NCBI GenBank assembly: GCA_016802295.1
Contig: JAESIW010000137.1
Span: forward strand, 4,491,656-4,555,655
DNA: 64,000 bases
Source of the DNA: Brachionus rotundiformis
Lineage: Eukaryota > Rotifera > Eurotatoria > Ploima > Brachionidae
Direction of reading: 5' to 3'
Each line of letters opens with the position of its first letter. The stretch's first letter is position 1. Both the position numbers and the translations under genes were made by a program. The notes under the pieces were generated by a model that worked only from the letters and a program-made list of their open reading frames with translations, was not told the DNA's origin and searched no databases. Shown here in pieces: positions 1-11,376 of this stretch.

Positions 1-318
1 CCTGATGACATGTTCATTGTAAACACGATTAAATTTGGCTATAAGTCAACCTATGATCCCAATCTCAGAGATTACACAGTTCCTTTGGAAAAAAAACATG
101 GTGAAGAGTTCAAAAGACGTGAATTGGAAGCTGAAAAAATTGCCAATGAGATAGAAAAATCAAGAAGTTATAGGAGAAATATTGACAAGGAACTGAGTGA
201 CAATGAAGAAGAAGAATATGCTTTTTCGGCTGTTATACGTTCAGATAAAAATAATAACCAAATAAAGTCTGGCAATTACAAATCAAAGAAACCAAAAGCC
301 AAAAATTCTAAGAATTAA
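1..318 (+). CDS. ATXN2: Ataxin-2 homologue, 3' terminal exon (LsmAD domain), partial
   Basis: Ataxin-2 is a cytoplasmic RNA-binding and translation factor of stress granules. The reading frame is open from base 1, so earlier exons, including the Lsm domain, lie outside the window. The visible 105 residues begin with a Pro-Asp-Asp-Met-Phe stretch and continue with the LsmAD signature: STYDPNLRDYTVPLE, then the EEFKRRE and A-x-x-IANEIE helices. These match the ataxin-2 LsmAD domain closely. The protein ends at TAA 316–318 after a short Lys/Asn-rich tail. No PAM2 (PABP-binding) motif or long disordered C-terminus follows, whereas these are usual in ataxin-2. Either this lineage has a short form, or an unrecognised splice leads elsewhere; no further coding exon is apparent before 1194. 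The domain call is firm; the gene end is less so. Confidence 0.85.
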   Translation, partial: PDDMFIVNTIKFGYKSTYDPNLRDYTVPLEKKHGEEFKRRELEAEKIANEIEKSRSYRRNIDKELSDNEEEEYAFSAVIRSDKNNNQIKSGNYKSKKPKAKNSKN

Positions 319-1193
319 TAGTACAAATTTTTTTTAATTTTTTTTTTGAATGAGTGACTTGTTGTTCCGATTTTCACTTTTTGATTTATATATATATTTT
401 TTTTAAATTCTTTCAAATGTACGTAAAAACTTTGTTTTAATGCATTTAAATGGTTAAAAATAATTCGTTGATTGTGACATGATTTTTTTTGAACATAAAA
501 AACGCTTAATATGATAATTTGAATGTATTTAAAGCAGCCTAACTTTAAAAAAAATGCCTAATTATTTGAGCCTTTTATAAGTTCTTAAATATTTTTTTAA
601 ATAAATTTAATTTAGATTAAACTAGATTTGAAAATTTTCCTCATTATTTAAAATTATATTTCATTATCTTATATTTAAATTAAAAACTAAGATAAACTAA
701 AATTTATTCATGTTAAAGTCCTAGGACTGATTGATTTTACTGAATCAATAACTTTGAATAAAATTAAGTTTTTTAAACCTAAATAATTCAAATTTAAAAA
801 CTTTTTTCGCATCTTAATTTTAACAATAAAAAAAATTTAAAATAATTTAAAATAATTATTTATTAATAGTTTAATCGAAACTTAAACTAAAATTCTAAAC
901 AAATATTTATAATTATCTCCATTTTGATATTAAATAATGAAATTTTACTTTTGGACTAAATCTAACATTCTTTTTATTCTTTTACATTTGAAAATTTAAA
1001 CTAAAGAATGCGGACCGAGGTTAAAAATAGTGACATGACCTGATCTATCGAATGTCTACCTGAAAAGAAAAATAAAAAAAATTGGTTGCTAGGCAACAAA
1101 TTTTTCTAAAGGAAAATGAACATTTCTAGTTCAATATTTATTATTTATTAATATTTTATTTAAATTCATCGAAATATTTTCACAAAATTAGAG
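319..1193. other. Intergenic: Ataxin-2 3' flank and STK36 promoter
   Basis: This is AT-rich non-coding DNA. The only recognisable element is the X-box at 1085–1097 (separate entry). The last bases before the STK36 start contain an acceptor-like TTAG two nucleotides upstream of the ATG. Confidence 0.7.
1085..1097 (+). promoter_or_regulatory. RFX X-box upstream of STK36
   Basis: The sequence GTTGCT-A-GGCAAC fits the RFX X-box consensus RYYNYY-N(1–3)-RRNRAC at every position and is an imperfect palindrome. It lies 97 nt upstream of the STK36 start codon, within the distance typical of X-boxes in ciliary gene promoters. STK36 is a motile-cilium gene in animals, so the location makes functional sense. 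Binding is inferred, not shown. Confidence 0.75.
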
Positions 1194-4100
1194 ATGGATA
1201 AGTATCATGTCCTCGAATTTATCGGAGAAGGTTCTTTTGCCAAAGTGCACAAAGGTCGCAAAAAATATTCTGGACAAGTACCATCGATAGTAAAAAAAAA
1301 AACAAAACTAATAATTTTATTAATAGATAGTAGCTTTGAAGTTTATTTCAAAAGTTAACAAAAGTGAAAAAGAGCTTCGTAACTTGAAGCATGAAATAGA
1401 AATACTGAGAAATCTTCATCATGAAAACATAATTCAAATGTTGGACAGTTTTGAAACAGATAAAGAAGTTGTTGTTGTAACAGAATACGCGGATGGTGAA
1501 TTATTCGGACTTTTGGAAGACGATGGTTCACTATCAGAAGAGCAAGTTCAAAGCATAGCTTGCCAATTGGTATCAGCCCTTCACTATCTGCATTCACACC
1601 GAATCATGCATCGAGACATGAAGCCTCAAAATATTCTTTTATGTAAAGATAAGGTGAAACTGTGCGACTTTGGATTTGCCAGAGCCATGAGTGTCGAAAC
1701 TATGGTATTAACTTCCATAAAAGGAACGCCTTTATACATGAGTCCAGAACTGGTCGAAGATAAACCTTACGATCACAATGCAGATCTATGGTAAAACGAA
1801 GTGTTTGATTTTTATAATAAGTAATATCCTTTCTTAGGGCTTTAGGTTGCATCTTGTACGAAATATTCACTGGCAATCCACCCTTTTATACCAACAATCT
1901 TTACCAGCTGGTCGACATGATTGTCAAAGGCCAAGTCAAATGGCCTAAAACCATGAGTCCTTGTTTTAAAAACTTTTTACAGGGATTATTAACCAAAGAT
2001 CCGTGCAAGCGCTTGTCATGGCCTAAGTTGGCTGAGCATGAATTTATAAAATCTGGAATAAGAAGTATTAATAAATCAAGATGTTTATTCTTTAATTTTT
2101 ATGCTTTACCTAGTTCCGGATTTGACCGCTTCCATAATGGAACCGTTGACTATTCAGTTGTCTGAAGAACAGCAAAAAAAGAAGCAGGCTCAGCAAAGAG
2201 CCAAGGCGCCTCCACCTGGAACCTCAAGAATACTTTCACGAGCAACAAAAGAGCAAAAAAAACAGCACATGGCTTTGATAAAGGAAACATCTGAACCAAA
2301 AAGACTGGACGAAACTTTGAAACCCGAAGAGCCTAAAAATCAAGAAGAAATAAAAGAAACTGAAGAAGATTGGCAAAGTTTGCTTGAAAACTTAGTTCCA
2401 GACAATCTAGATCTTTGCACCAAATACATGAGTGATGAAACTTTTGCTAATAAGATCAAAAATAAATTACAGGCTTCAAAGCAATTGATGTTAGAGGCTA
2501 AAATTGAAGGTGCCTCTCAGTTTAGAGAGCTGAGTAAATTGTTGACAAATTTGCTCTCAATACAGGTTGAAATAGATGAACAAGATAGCTTGTCATCAAC
2601 TTTAAAGCAAGATAATATGGCCAAAAAGCCAGATACTAGTCAATTGGCAATATTGGAAAAATTTTGTCTAAATATAGACCTAGCAAAGTTTTTTTTTGAT
2701 TTACTAAAACTTTTTTTGAGCGATCGGGCAAATCTAAAAAGTTTAAAAGAAGTAAATTTTATAAAAAAAAAAATTATTTTATTTTAGTTTTATTTATTAT
2801 TTTAGCAAGTTTGGTTCGAACAAATCGAATTAGATACTTTAGTAGTAATTCAATCATATTTTTCTAGTAATCTTAGTTTATTGGAATTCGTTCAAGCAAC
2901 AACAAACTCAACTTATTTAAAATATGCCAAAGAAATCTTAATTTTGAGTGAAATCTTATTAAGTTTAAAAAACGATTCGGGACTTCGATTAAAGGAGAAA
3001 TGCCTAATTGTGAGTATTTTAATTATTTGTTGAAAAATTAATAAAAGATTAAATTTAAACCCAATCAAAATTTATTTAATTTAATTAAAGAGATAAGTAC
3101 CATACATTTAATTTAATTACTAACTATTAAAGAGTATTTTAATTAATAATATCAAATTGTATAGAAGTTATAATTTTTTTTAAATCTGCAATAATTTATT
3201 TATGAATTTTAAGTGTTTAATTACATTATGCGAAATATTGGAGCAGCATCCGGACGACGGCAATGATTGGTATGGTCATGTTTGCTCCCAAGATAGCAAT
3301 TTTTTTGATGCATTTTTTAAATGCATGCACCAAGATGACAGCGAACTAAAAAAATTGGTAGATTTTGCCGGCGATCGAAACGCAGCCCAAGAGATTCAGG
3401 AAGATTTTTTGCATCTTGGTGTGGCCATTTTAGCCGCTTTTACTTATGTTCCTCTAAATGTAACTAACAAGACCCAAATTCAGAAATTAAGAGTTAGTAA
3501 ATTTTTGGCAAATAAGACAATGGATTTGCTAAATTCGGCTTTTACTGAAAAATGGCTGAATTTCCTAAGGCATCCAGGATCATGTATTAATGTTCTCAAA
3601 GCGATATATAGTTTGTGTATGGCCAGTCCTAAGATGTGTGTCTTCATTACCAAAAATAGTTCGGCAATGAATTCTCTATTTGACATTTTGTCAGAAAAAA
3701 TACAATTTCCTGAAATGATTGTCAATGAAATAATCGAAATGGCTATCCATACTTTTACTGTTTTAATTGTTCAACTTAATGATGTCCAACTGAATGATTC
3801 ATTAAGTTTAAAAGATTTATCAAATCAAACTGATCTATTCTGGGATAAACGACTTGTCAAGTAATTTTTGAAACATTTAAAAAAAACTCAACTTTAAGAT
3901 ATTTTTGTATTTTAAATTATAAGCTTTATAAACTGATAAAATTCATTGTTAAGAATTTAAAAAAACAAAGGTTTTAAATTACCAAATAAATAAAATACTT
4001 AACAAATCTTTACCAATTATTTGTATATTCTATAGTGGTTTAAATGTTTTGAGTTACAATAGTACTAGGTAAAACCTCATTTATATTAAATTGATTCATT

Positions 4101-5984
4101 ATTTGGTATTAATAATAAGATTAGAATGATTCAGTACAAATCAATCTTCTAAATACAAAAATCTAATAAAATTGATCAAATTTTTGAAAAAAATAATAAA
4201 AATTTTTTATTTTTTTTAGTATTACCAATGGAGCGCCAATTCTATTTAATATATTCCTACAGTCACAAATAGCTAGTCATACTGCGGCAGGTGCTCTGAT
4301 TTTCAATCAATTATTGTTGATCGGATGTCCATGTGAGGTTGAACCTGATGCAATGATTGAATCAGCCATTTCAATTTTGACCGATTTGAGTCAAATTCAA
4401 GTTAAATGTCCATTTAAGTATGGTGTCATTGATGGATTGATAATGCTGCTTAATCAGATGCTAACTCAAGGTGAACAAATGATAGCTGATCAATTTTTAG
4501 AAACAGGTTTATGGGATTTATTATGGCAACGAATTGGAGTTTTTCTAAAGCCTGAGAATGATGAAAATTCCGACCTCTCATTTGACTGGACTTTTTTGTC
4601 ACCTAATGGTTACCTGTATTTACTTCAATTATCTTCTCGGATGTTGACAATGTCATCTCAAAATTGTGTCGCCATAATTTTAAAGGATGATTATGTGATG
4701 TTTGATGCACTTGGTTACATTTTATCAGATAGATTTCTTTCTAGCATCAAACAAAACTATGATTCCAAAAATGATTTGAATACAATTAAAAGCTTTAATC
4801 AACATTCCAGACATGGGTCCATGATTTTGTCAAATAGAACACATGATGATCTTGATTCTAGTGGGTCTACATTATTGGACATAACTGAAAATTATGGTGA
4901 CTATCTCGTTGGCGAATTTATAATAAACATATGTCAAATAATTTGTTTTCCTTTTGCCATTGATTCTAGTGAGGAAGTGCTGGGACGAACTTATAAAATT
5001 ATAAAAGACTATAATTTATTTAACAAAATACTTCAGGCATGTATCAAAAATTATAAATGTAATAAAATTAAAATGGATATACCAATGGGTCTAATTTGCC
5101 GGTTGATTTTAACCGATGACGATTTGGTACAGCTTCTGGTAAACCAAATACTGAATTCGTCTGAATTGGCAGAATTTTTCACAGCTCTTTTATACGCAAA
5201 AAATAGTTCTGAAATATTGATTGGAGATATTTACACTATTTTTAGTCATTTGAGCAGAAAAAGTGAAGACATAGTCGGTTGCTTGATAAAAATTTTAAAT
5301 GGAAATGAAAATTTTAAAATTTTGGTCAAATCATTAAATGGAAATCAAGTTGTTAAGTCTAAATGTTGTAATATGATTGGAAATATGATGAAATTTAATG
5401 ATTTATTTTATGAAATATTGAAAAAAGAGAAGCAAATATTTGACTGTTTGATCAAGTGTTGTCAATTGGAAGAGATAAATGTTAGAAAAAGTGCTTGTTA
5501 TGCGCTTGGAAACTCGGTGTATCATAGTGATATGTTATATTCAAGCTTAGAGGATAAATTGGCAGTTCTTATTAAGCTTTTAAGCGATTCATTAGCTAAA
5601 ACAAGAATTCATTCAACAGGTAATCAAATTTAAAAAAAAATTCAATTTTATAAAGTCACAATTTATTAAATTTAAGCTATCATCGGCAATTTGGTAAATC
5701 ATAAATTTAGTGATAAAATGATAGCACTAAAAATACCCCATAAATTGTTGGAAATGGCATGCCATGATACCCAATTAGCCGTTCAAGAAAGTGCATTAAA
5801 TGTTCTTTTTTCTCTTTGTAAACATGAAAAAGCACTAAAATGTCTAAATGATTTGGACGCCGCGGAAAAATTATCAAATATTAGCTATATGTCTGCCCAA
5901 AACAAAGATCATGATAAAGAAAGTAATCAAAATACAATCTTAATTTGTAAAAATATAATTAAATGTTTAAAAAACAAAAATTAA
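1194..5984 (+). CDS. STK36: Serine/threonine kinase 36 (Fused homologue)
   Basis: STK36/Fused is the Hedgehog-linked kinase that in animals also builds the central-pair apparatus of motile cilia. Eight exons join in phase: 1194–1277, 1327–1790, 1838–2064, 2114–2751, 2806–3009, 3214–3860, 4220–5619, 5677–5984. They give 1323 residues, close to the mammalian length of about 1315. The kinase domain is N-terminal: glycine loop GEGSFAKV (residues 11–18, third Gly replaced by Ala), catalytic K33 in VALKF, HRD at 123–125, DFG at 142–144, and activation segment SIKGTPLYMSPELVE. The C-terminal two thirds carry ARM/HEAT-like repeats that align with human STK36 to the end. Exon 5 (2806–3009) has no internal ATG but its WFEQIELD…VIQSYF stretch matches the family. 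Six introns are 47–57, 204 or 359 nt. The start is fixed by the conserved opening MDKYHVLEFIGEG. It is convergent with the next gene, 68 nt apart. Confidence 0.96.
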
Positions 5985-6052
5985 TAGTTTTTATTTTATT
6001 TTGACATTAAAATTTTATTAACAAATAAATCTTAAAAAATAAAATTTCATTT

Positions 6053-7516
6053 TTACGATTCATTTTTAAACTTTGAATAGTCATTTAGTTTAACATTTTC
6101 TCTAGAATTGGCGTAAACAGTAACCGAATATTTTAGGAGAATAAATTTCATTAATGAATAACTAACTATACATATAAAATAAAATCTATAAGCCATTTTG
6201 AATACTTTGTCATAGTTATTATTCGAATTATCAAGCAAAAATCCTGATAAAATTGGTCCAATGATGATTCCAAGACCATTCATCATCACATTTAGGGTAT
6301 AACTTTTTTCTACATCATTAGTTCCCCTAATTTCTGAGTTTACCACATACATTAATGACATTAAAACTGCTGGACATATACCAAACACTTAAAAACAATA
6401 AAATTTATTGTGAAACAGTTTTGAAAATTTATCTATTAGCTTACTTATACAATAGATTGTATTAAATAATGGTATTATATGATCTGCCCATAAATTGCTT
6501 AAAATAAATCCAAAAAAGGATGCTAAAATGAAAAAAACTGAAAGGTTTTTTTTTAAATAAGGCCCTATCAAAGCCAAAAGTATTCGAATGACCGCATCTG
6601 AAAAACCAAGTAGAAAAAAATCAGTTTTTAGCTCAGCTGAACTAGAACCAATTGACAAAAAATAACCATTCTTTGAATAAAATGTAAAGTTTAAAAAATT
6701 ATATTATTTTGTTCATTTACCAAATGAGTTAGTATTGAAGTATTGGCTATTGAATTGGTTACGATTCCAACTAGCCATAAAAACCAAACTAACCAACTTA
6801 AATGTTTTGAACTAATGTTCAAAAATTCGTCATTAAAAGAAATTTCACTTTGATATTCTGTGCCAATTTTATTGTTAGTTGAGTATTTGTCAGTGAATAA
6901 AGGAGATATCATCAGCATCAACAATAATATCATCAAACTATATATTCTGAATACTATTCTCCAATCATAAATCTCAATCAACGATTCATTTAATGGATTT
7001 ATGATGAAATATCCAAGTGGAAAGCCAAGCGATACAGACACATTGGCAGTGACATGATACCTATGACCTGGTGGATAGTATTTTCCCGTTACCAAACTTC
7101 CTAATACGAATAAAATACTTGAACCAATTCCGAAAGGAAGAGAATAAGTTAGGAACAAAAAATGCTCATTTGGAACAAAACTCGAACTCAACAGAGAGAT
7201 AAAAGACAAGCATATTCCAATAAAAAAAGTTATTCTTACTCCAATTTTATTCGATATTAAAATATAAATTGGAGAGATCACAGAACCCAGTCCTTGTGCT
7301 AGACCTGTAATCCATCCTTAAAAATCATTTTATTAATTGAATTTTTTATTTGTTTATTTAAAATTGTATTAAAAAACCTAGTTCTGAATGGAATGAGCCA
7401 GGTATTGAACTCTTTATTGCTGTGATGAAAACTCCAAAGTTCCAGGCAATGCTAACAATAAATATACGAGACAGTATCGAAAGAAAAATAATCACTAGGC
7501 CGTATTTATCATTCAT
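6053..7516 (-). CDS. SLC16-like major facilitator (monocarboxylate-transporter family)
   Basis: This is a multi-pass plasma-membrane transporter of the MFS, most like the SLC16 proton-coupled monocarboxylate family; the substrate cannot be read from sequence. Four exons (7378–7516, 6721–7316, 6445–6670, 6053–6387) join in phase to 431 residues, a usual length for 12 helices. The N-terminus has the family layout: a short DKYGL stretch, a first helix ending NFGVF, then FHSELGWITG joined across intron 1. The second half starts near residue 245 after a short charged central loop with NGYFLSIG, and ends with hydrophobic segments and a short cytoplasmic tail. The start at 7516 is the first in-frame ATG of the helix-1 exon. 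An acceptor-like TATAG lies just upstream, so a 5' non-coding exon or a trans-spliced leader is possible. It is tail to tail with STK36. Confidence 0.8.
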
Positions 7517-9723
7517 TACCTATAATTTGAAATAAAAAAATCAAATTTTATGTTTAAAAAGAGATTATTTTTTGTTAACATAAATTGCATTTGAATTTAA
7601 AGTTAAATAATTTGGATTGAGTTTAGCATATATCAAAGAATTTTAAAAAAATCTATCAGGATTTTTTTATTTTAAACAAGAAAGAAAAACGAGTCTAATA
7701 AATAATTGAATTTATTAATAGTTTTATTGGTTCATTATTATTTAAATTATATAATTCATCTTTTATTTAAAATATTTATTTGAAAATATCAGTCAATTTT
7801 ATTCTTTTATGGAATCATAAAATTTAATTATATTTGAAGTCATATTTTCTAATTAGGAATTCAGAGAATTAAATTTATTTTCATTAGTTTATGGTTATGA
7901 TAGAGTTTTCCTTATTTTAATGTATTTTTGATTAATTTCCCTTTAATCCATCATATATATGTACTACAAGAACAATTTTAATCAAATTTTGATTGATATA
8001 CATGACTGACTTTAAATGGCAAGTGATTTTTATTTTTTATTTTTAGACACGTGATTAATTGATAAAAAAATTTTTTTTGACATCAAACACATGACATTCG
8101 TAAAATTTAGGATCAAGAACTTATTTTCCCATTTTGATCAGCTTATAGACCAGCACAAAATAAAAAATTTGAAAAATACCAAAAGAAAAACCAACAAGAA
8201 AGCTACCGATTTCTATTTATTAATTAATGAAATAGAAATATTTGGAATTCAATTGAACATTTTTCTATATTAGCTAAATTCTATGAATACTTTGATTATT
8301 GGGCAAAATAATTAACCATTTGACTGAATTATACTTACATTTTACCCTCCATTGAATTTGAAATTATTCATTGCTCGCTGATCATTCAAGATTGGTAATT
8401 AGTTTATTTCAGACTCATTAGGCTTAATTTCGAATAAGACCTAGACCCAAAGGGATTATTTTTTTTCAATTTGTACTGATATTAAAATGAATAAAAGTTC
8501 TCTTATTTTAAAATAGCTTTGGGCAACTTGATAGAATTAGAATAATTCAAATAAATAAAATTTGTACTTCAAGATTAAATTTGAATGATGATTTTTGTTT
8601 GTTTGTATTCAAGAGAGTGTTAACATTGCTTTTGACATATATATCATAATATAATATTCAAAAAATATGGTACAAATAATCTAAAAAATAATTTTGAAAA
8701 ATGGATGTTTGTTACAAATAAATAAAAAAAAACTCAAATGAAACTGAATTTAATGACCCTATGCTCCACAAGAAATGAATAAGGAAAAAAACTCAGTGCA
8801 CTTTTTCTACTTATTTTGGATACAAATGACCATATTCATAATAATAATAATGAGCTAGGGCAAGCAAGCTTGCAGAGGCGACCTCCTAGGAGGTATATAT
8901 TAAAAATTGTCTAAATTAATTAAAAGTGTAATGTGGTAAAAACTTGGTGATCGGTCGTGAAGGAATCGTCACGATTCTTAAACTGATTGATTCAGTCTGA
9001 GTTAATGAACTCATTTAAAACCCTGTTGGTAAGGAAATTGGCTCTTTGTGTAAAATTGGTTGAGCCCTGGCCGGACAGTCTCCTTGTGTGCCCCCTGATT
9101 CCCATGACCGGTCCGAGCTGAAAGAGAGAGAGAGCTGATGTGGACTATCATGTAATAAATATTTTAAAAAGAAATCTTGCTAGTCTAGAAAATTTATTTT
9201 TGTCTAAATTGGATGCTTTATCCAAACTAAATTATGCAGCAATTTATTGATTTTCACAAGAAAAATTTAAAATTTAAATTTTTATGACTATTTGATTATA
9301 AATAATTTAATATAAATTTATTATAGACCAGAATAAAACTAAAAAATAATTAAATCTAAGCTTTATTTAAAAAATTAATCTAAAGCTATAATTTATTAGC
9401 CATTTTATATCAAAAAATGAGATTTACAAAAAAAAACTAAAAAAAATCATTAGGCCATTTCAATTAATGTCGATTTAAAAAAAAGCTAAGAACAACTATC
9501 TGTTCCATTTGTCAAAAAAACACAGGCTAATTTACTAAAAAAAAAAACAGAACAAAAAAACAGGCAAAACATAAAAATTCATTGAGGATTAGAATACTTT
9601 AAAAGTTGAGCTTTTAATTGAGTCTTAATACCGATTGTTTCTGACTTTCGAAAAAAAAATTCAAAATGGGTAATTTGTGGAATAATCTACACCTAGACCC
9701 GTGTAAATAGCTAACTGTTTATC
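7517..9723. other. Intergenic between transporter and DDIT4-like gene
   Basis: This is AT-rich sequence with no supportable gene; the short frame at 8091–8273 has no family features. A richer-GC block at about 8858–9165 is listed separately as a probable retroelement tail. Confidence 0.6.
8858..9165 (+). repeat. Possible SINE or retroelement 3' end
   Basis: This block of clearly higher GC sits in AT-rich surroundings. It contains a GGTTGAGCCC stretch resembling a pol III B-box, an AGAGAGAGAG run and a final TGTAATAAATATTTT-like tail. It carries no open frame. The composition and tail suggest a short retroposon, but copy number in the genome cannot be judged here. Confidence 0.3.
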
Positions 9724-10530
9724 TTAATACAATCGATTCTTGTTAATGTCAAAATTGATTGAATCAATGCTGAATCTATTTTGAAAATATTTTGCATGCA
9801 AATATCTGAGACATTTTTTTAATAGAGACAAACCACCGACACTAGAGTCACCGTTTAAATTATACTTGTCCTGTCTCATGTTGACTACAATCTCAGAAGT
9901 TGGCATGGTGTTTGTGTCGTAGGCAAAAGTTTCAGCCATGCAAACACACTTATCATTATCATAAATCAAATTGAGCTGTATGCGTGCGCCAAGTATACCA
10001 TTTGGTTCATCGCTGGCTTGCTTGAAAATCTCTTCAGCTATTTTTATGAACAGATCCGAGTCCGAGTTCAAATGTAACCCGGTTGTGTTGAGCGTTTGTT
10101 GGATGGTCTTGGAGGTGGCGAGTTTTTTTTTGAACTCTCTGAATTTCAGCTCGATCAATCGAGCTATGTCCTGAATTATCAAGTGTCTATATTCTTGGTT
10201 ATCACTGTTTAGTATGGACGAGACAAAGTCCTGAAATGTGAACGTCTCATTCGAATTGGAGACACTCTCGGTGCGCGACACTGTGTGCAAGGAGACCGAG
10301 GAGACCGATGAGTTCGAGATGTTGGCAAACGAGTTGTTCGAGTTGAAAGAACGAATTGAATTCGAATCGTTGGGTGAGATAAAACCATTCTGGAACAATG
10401 TCAAATAGTCCATATCATATATCTCCTTTGCTTCTATTTTTGGATATTTGTATTTAATAATATCTTTTTTTATGTTTATGTAATAGTCATCATTTTTGCT
10501 TATCATTTCGCTATGGTGTCTGTTTTTCAT
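9724..10530 (-). CDS. REDD1/DDIT4 family (RTP801; Scylla/Charybde-like) protein
   Basis: REDD1 proteins are stress- and hypoxia-induced cytoplasmic inhibitors of mTORC1 acting through TSC1/2. The 268-residue single-exon protein has a low-complexity Ser/Asn-rich N-terminus (residues about 55–95) and a C-terminal RTP801 domain. Family landmarks are DEPNGILGARI (DDIT4 has EPCGLRGA at this point), the segment AETFAYDTNTMPTSEIVV followed by RQD, and the extreme C-terminus ending in a basic NKNRLY where relatives have KKKLY. It is somewhat longer than human DDIT4 (232) and close to insect Scylla. The start is the first in-frame ATG; AG-containing sequence just upstream leaves room for a 5' leader intron. 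A forkhead-like TAAACAA lies about 22 nt upstream. The very long gene-free DNA on its 5' side may be regulatory. The family call rests on the C-terminal domain. Confidence 0.8.
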   Translation of the reverse strand: MKNRHHSEMISKNDDYYINIKKDIIKYKYPKIEAKEIYDMDYLTLFQNGFISPNDSNSIRSFNSNNSFANISNSSVSSVSLHTVSRTESVSNSNETFTFQDFVSSILNSDNQEYRHLIIQDIARLIELKFREFKKKLATSKTIQQTLNTTGLHLNSDSDLFIKIAEEIFKQASDEPNGILGARIQLNLIYDNDKCVCMAETFAYDTNTMPTSEIVVNMRQDKYNLNGDSSVGGLSLLKKCLRYLHAKYFQNRFSIDSINFDINKNRLY

Positions 10531-11370
10531 TATTAATACCGGGCTGTTACTAGTCTAAACAAAAATAAAAATATAATTAATTATGTATCTGATAAGCTAA
10601 GAGCTCTTTCGAAATGAGAAAAAAATATATCTGATTAGATTATTTAGAAAAAAATTAAAAAAAAGAGAACAAGAAAAATAGGATCATTAGATTTAATTAT
10701 TTAAATAAAAAATGAATTATTTAAAATATTTTAATGGATTAGAAATTTTAACATTATTTATTTTGCGGACCAACTCCTCATTTTTAACATAAATCAAATA
10801 TTTGTTTAATACAAGCTTTATTCTTTCTTCCTCTAAATTATAATTGTGTTTTTTTTCCTCACTAGTCTAACAAACTTTACCTGAAACAAGTGAATTTAAT
10901 AGAAAAAATAATTAGCAGCTTCAAACATTTCGCAGAATATATAAATAAAACACATGGCTTAATAAATTTTTATCATCTAAAAAAAAGTACCATTTTGTGG
11001 AGTGGTTATGAATGAGTAAAACTAATTGCCAAATTGACAGAGCCTTGTAATATTCATTTTGCTATCTTTTATCATCATAAATACTTTTATTTTGAAATAA
11101 TAAAAAATAATAATATAAATAGACAAGACTTTTTATGTAAATGATGATATGTAACAAGCGAGATAAAATGCTTTTAAAATTAAATACAAAAGTTAAGTTA
11201 ATTATGCTTGTGTTTAGAAATTGCAACTATATGTAGGAATTTCAAATCCTAAATATTTACTTATGCAAAAAAAAACTCCACATGCTCGATTTTCCGGTCT
11301 GTCTCTAGTAATTAACATATCTGATTATGATGGCTAATAGCTTAACTTAGTCAAAATTGGTCATCATTCT

Positions 11371-11376
11371 CACGTG
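11371..11376. promoter_or_regulatory. CACGTG E-box upstream of DDIT4-like gene
   Basis: A palindromic CACGTG in the context TCTCACGTGGAAT lies about 840 nt upstream of the DDIT4-like start codon. Such sites bind bHLH factors, including HIF-type and MiT/TFE proteins, and DDIT4 is a known HIF and stress target. A single hexamer is weak evidence. Confidence 0.25.

Noticed and set aside
8091..8273. 60-codon plus-strand frame between the transporter and DDIT4-like genes
   Set aside because: No homologue or signal; isolated and AT-driven.
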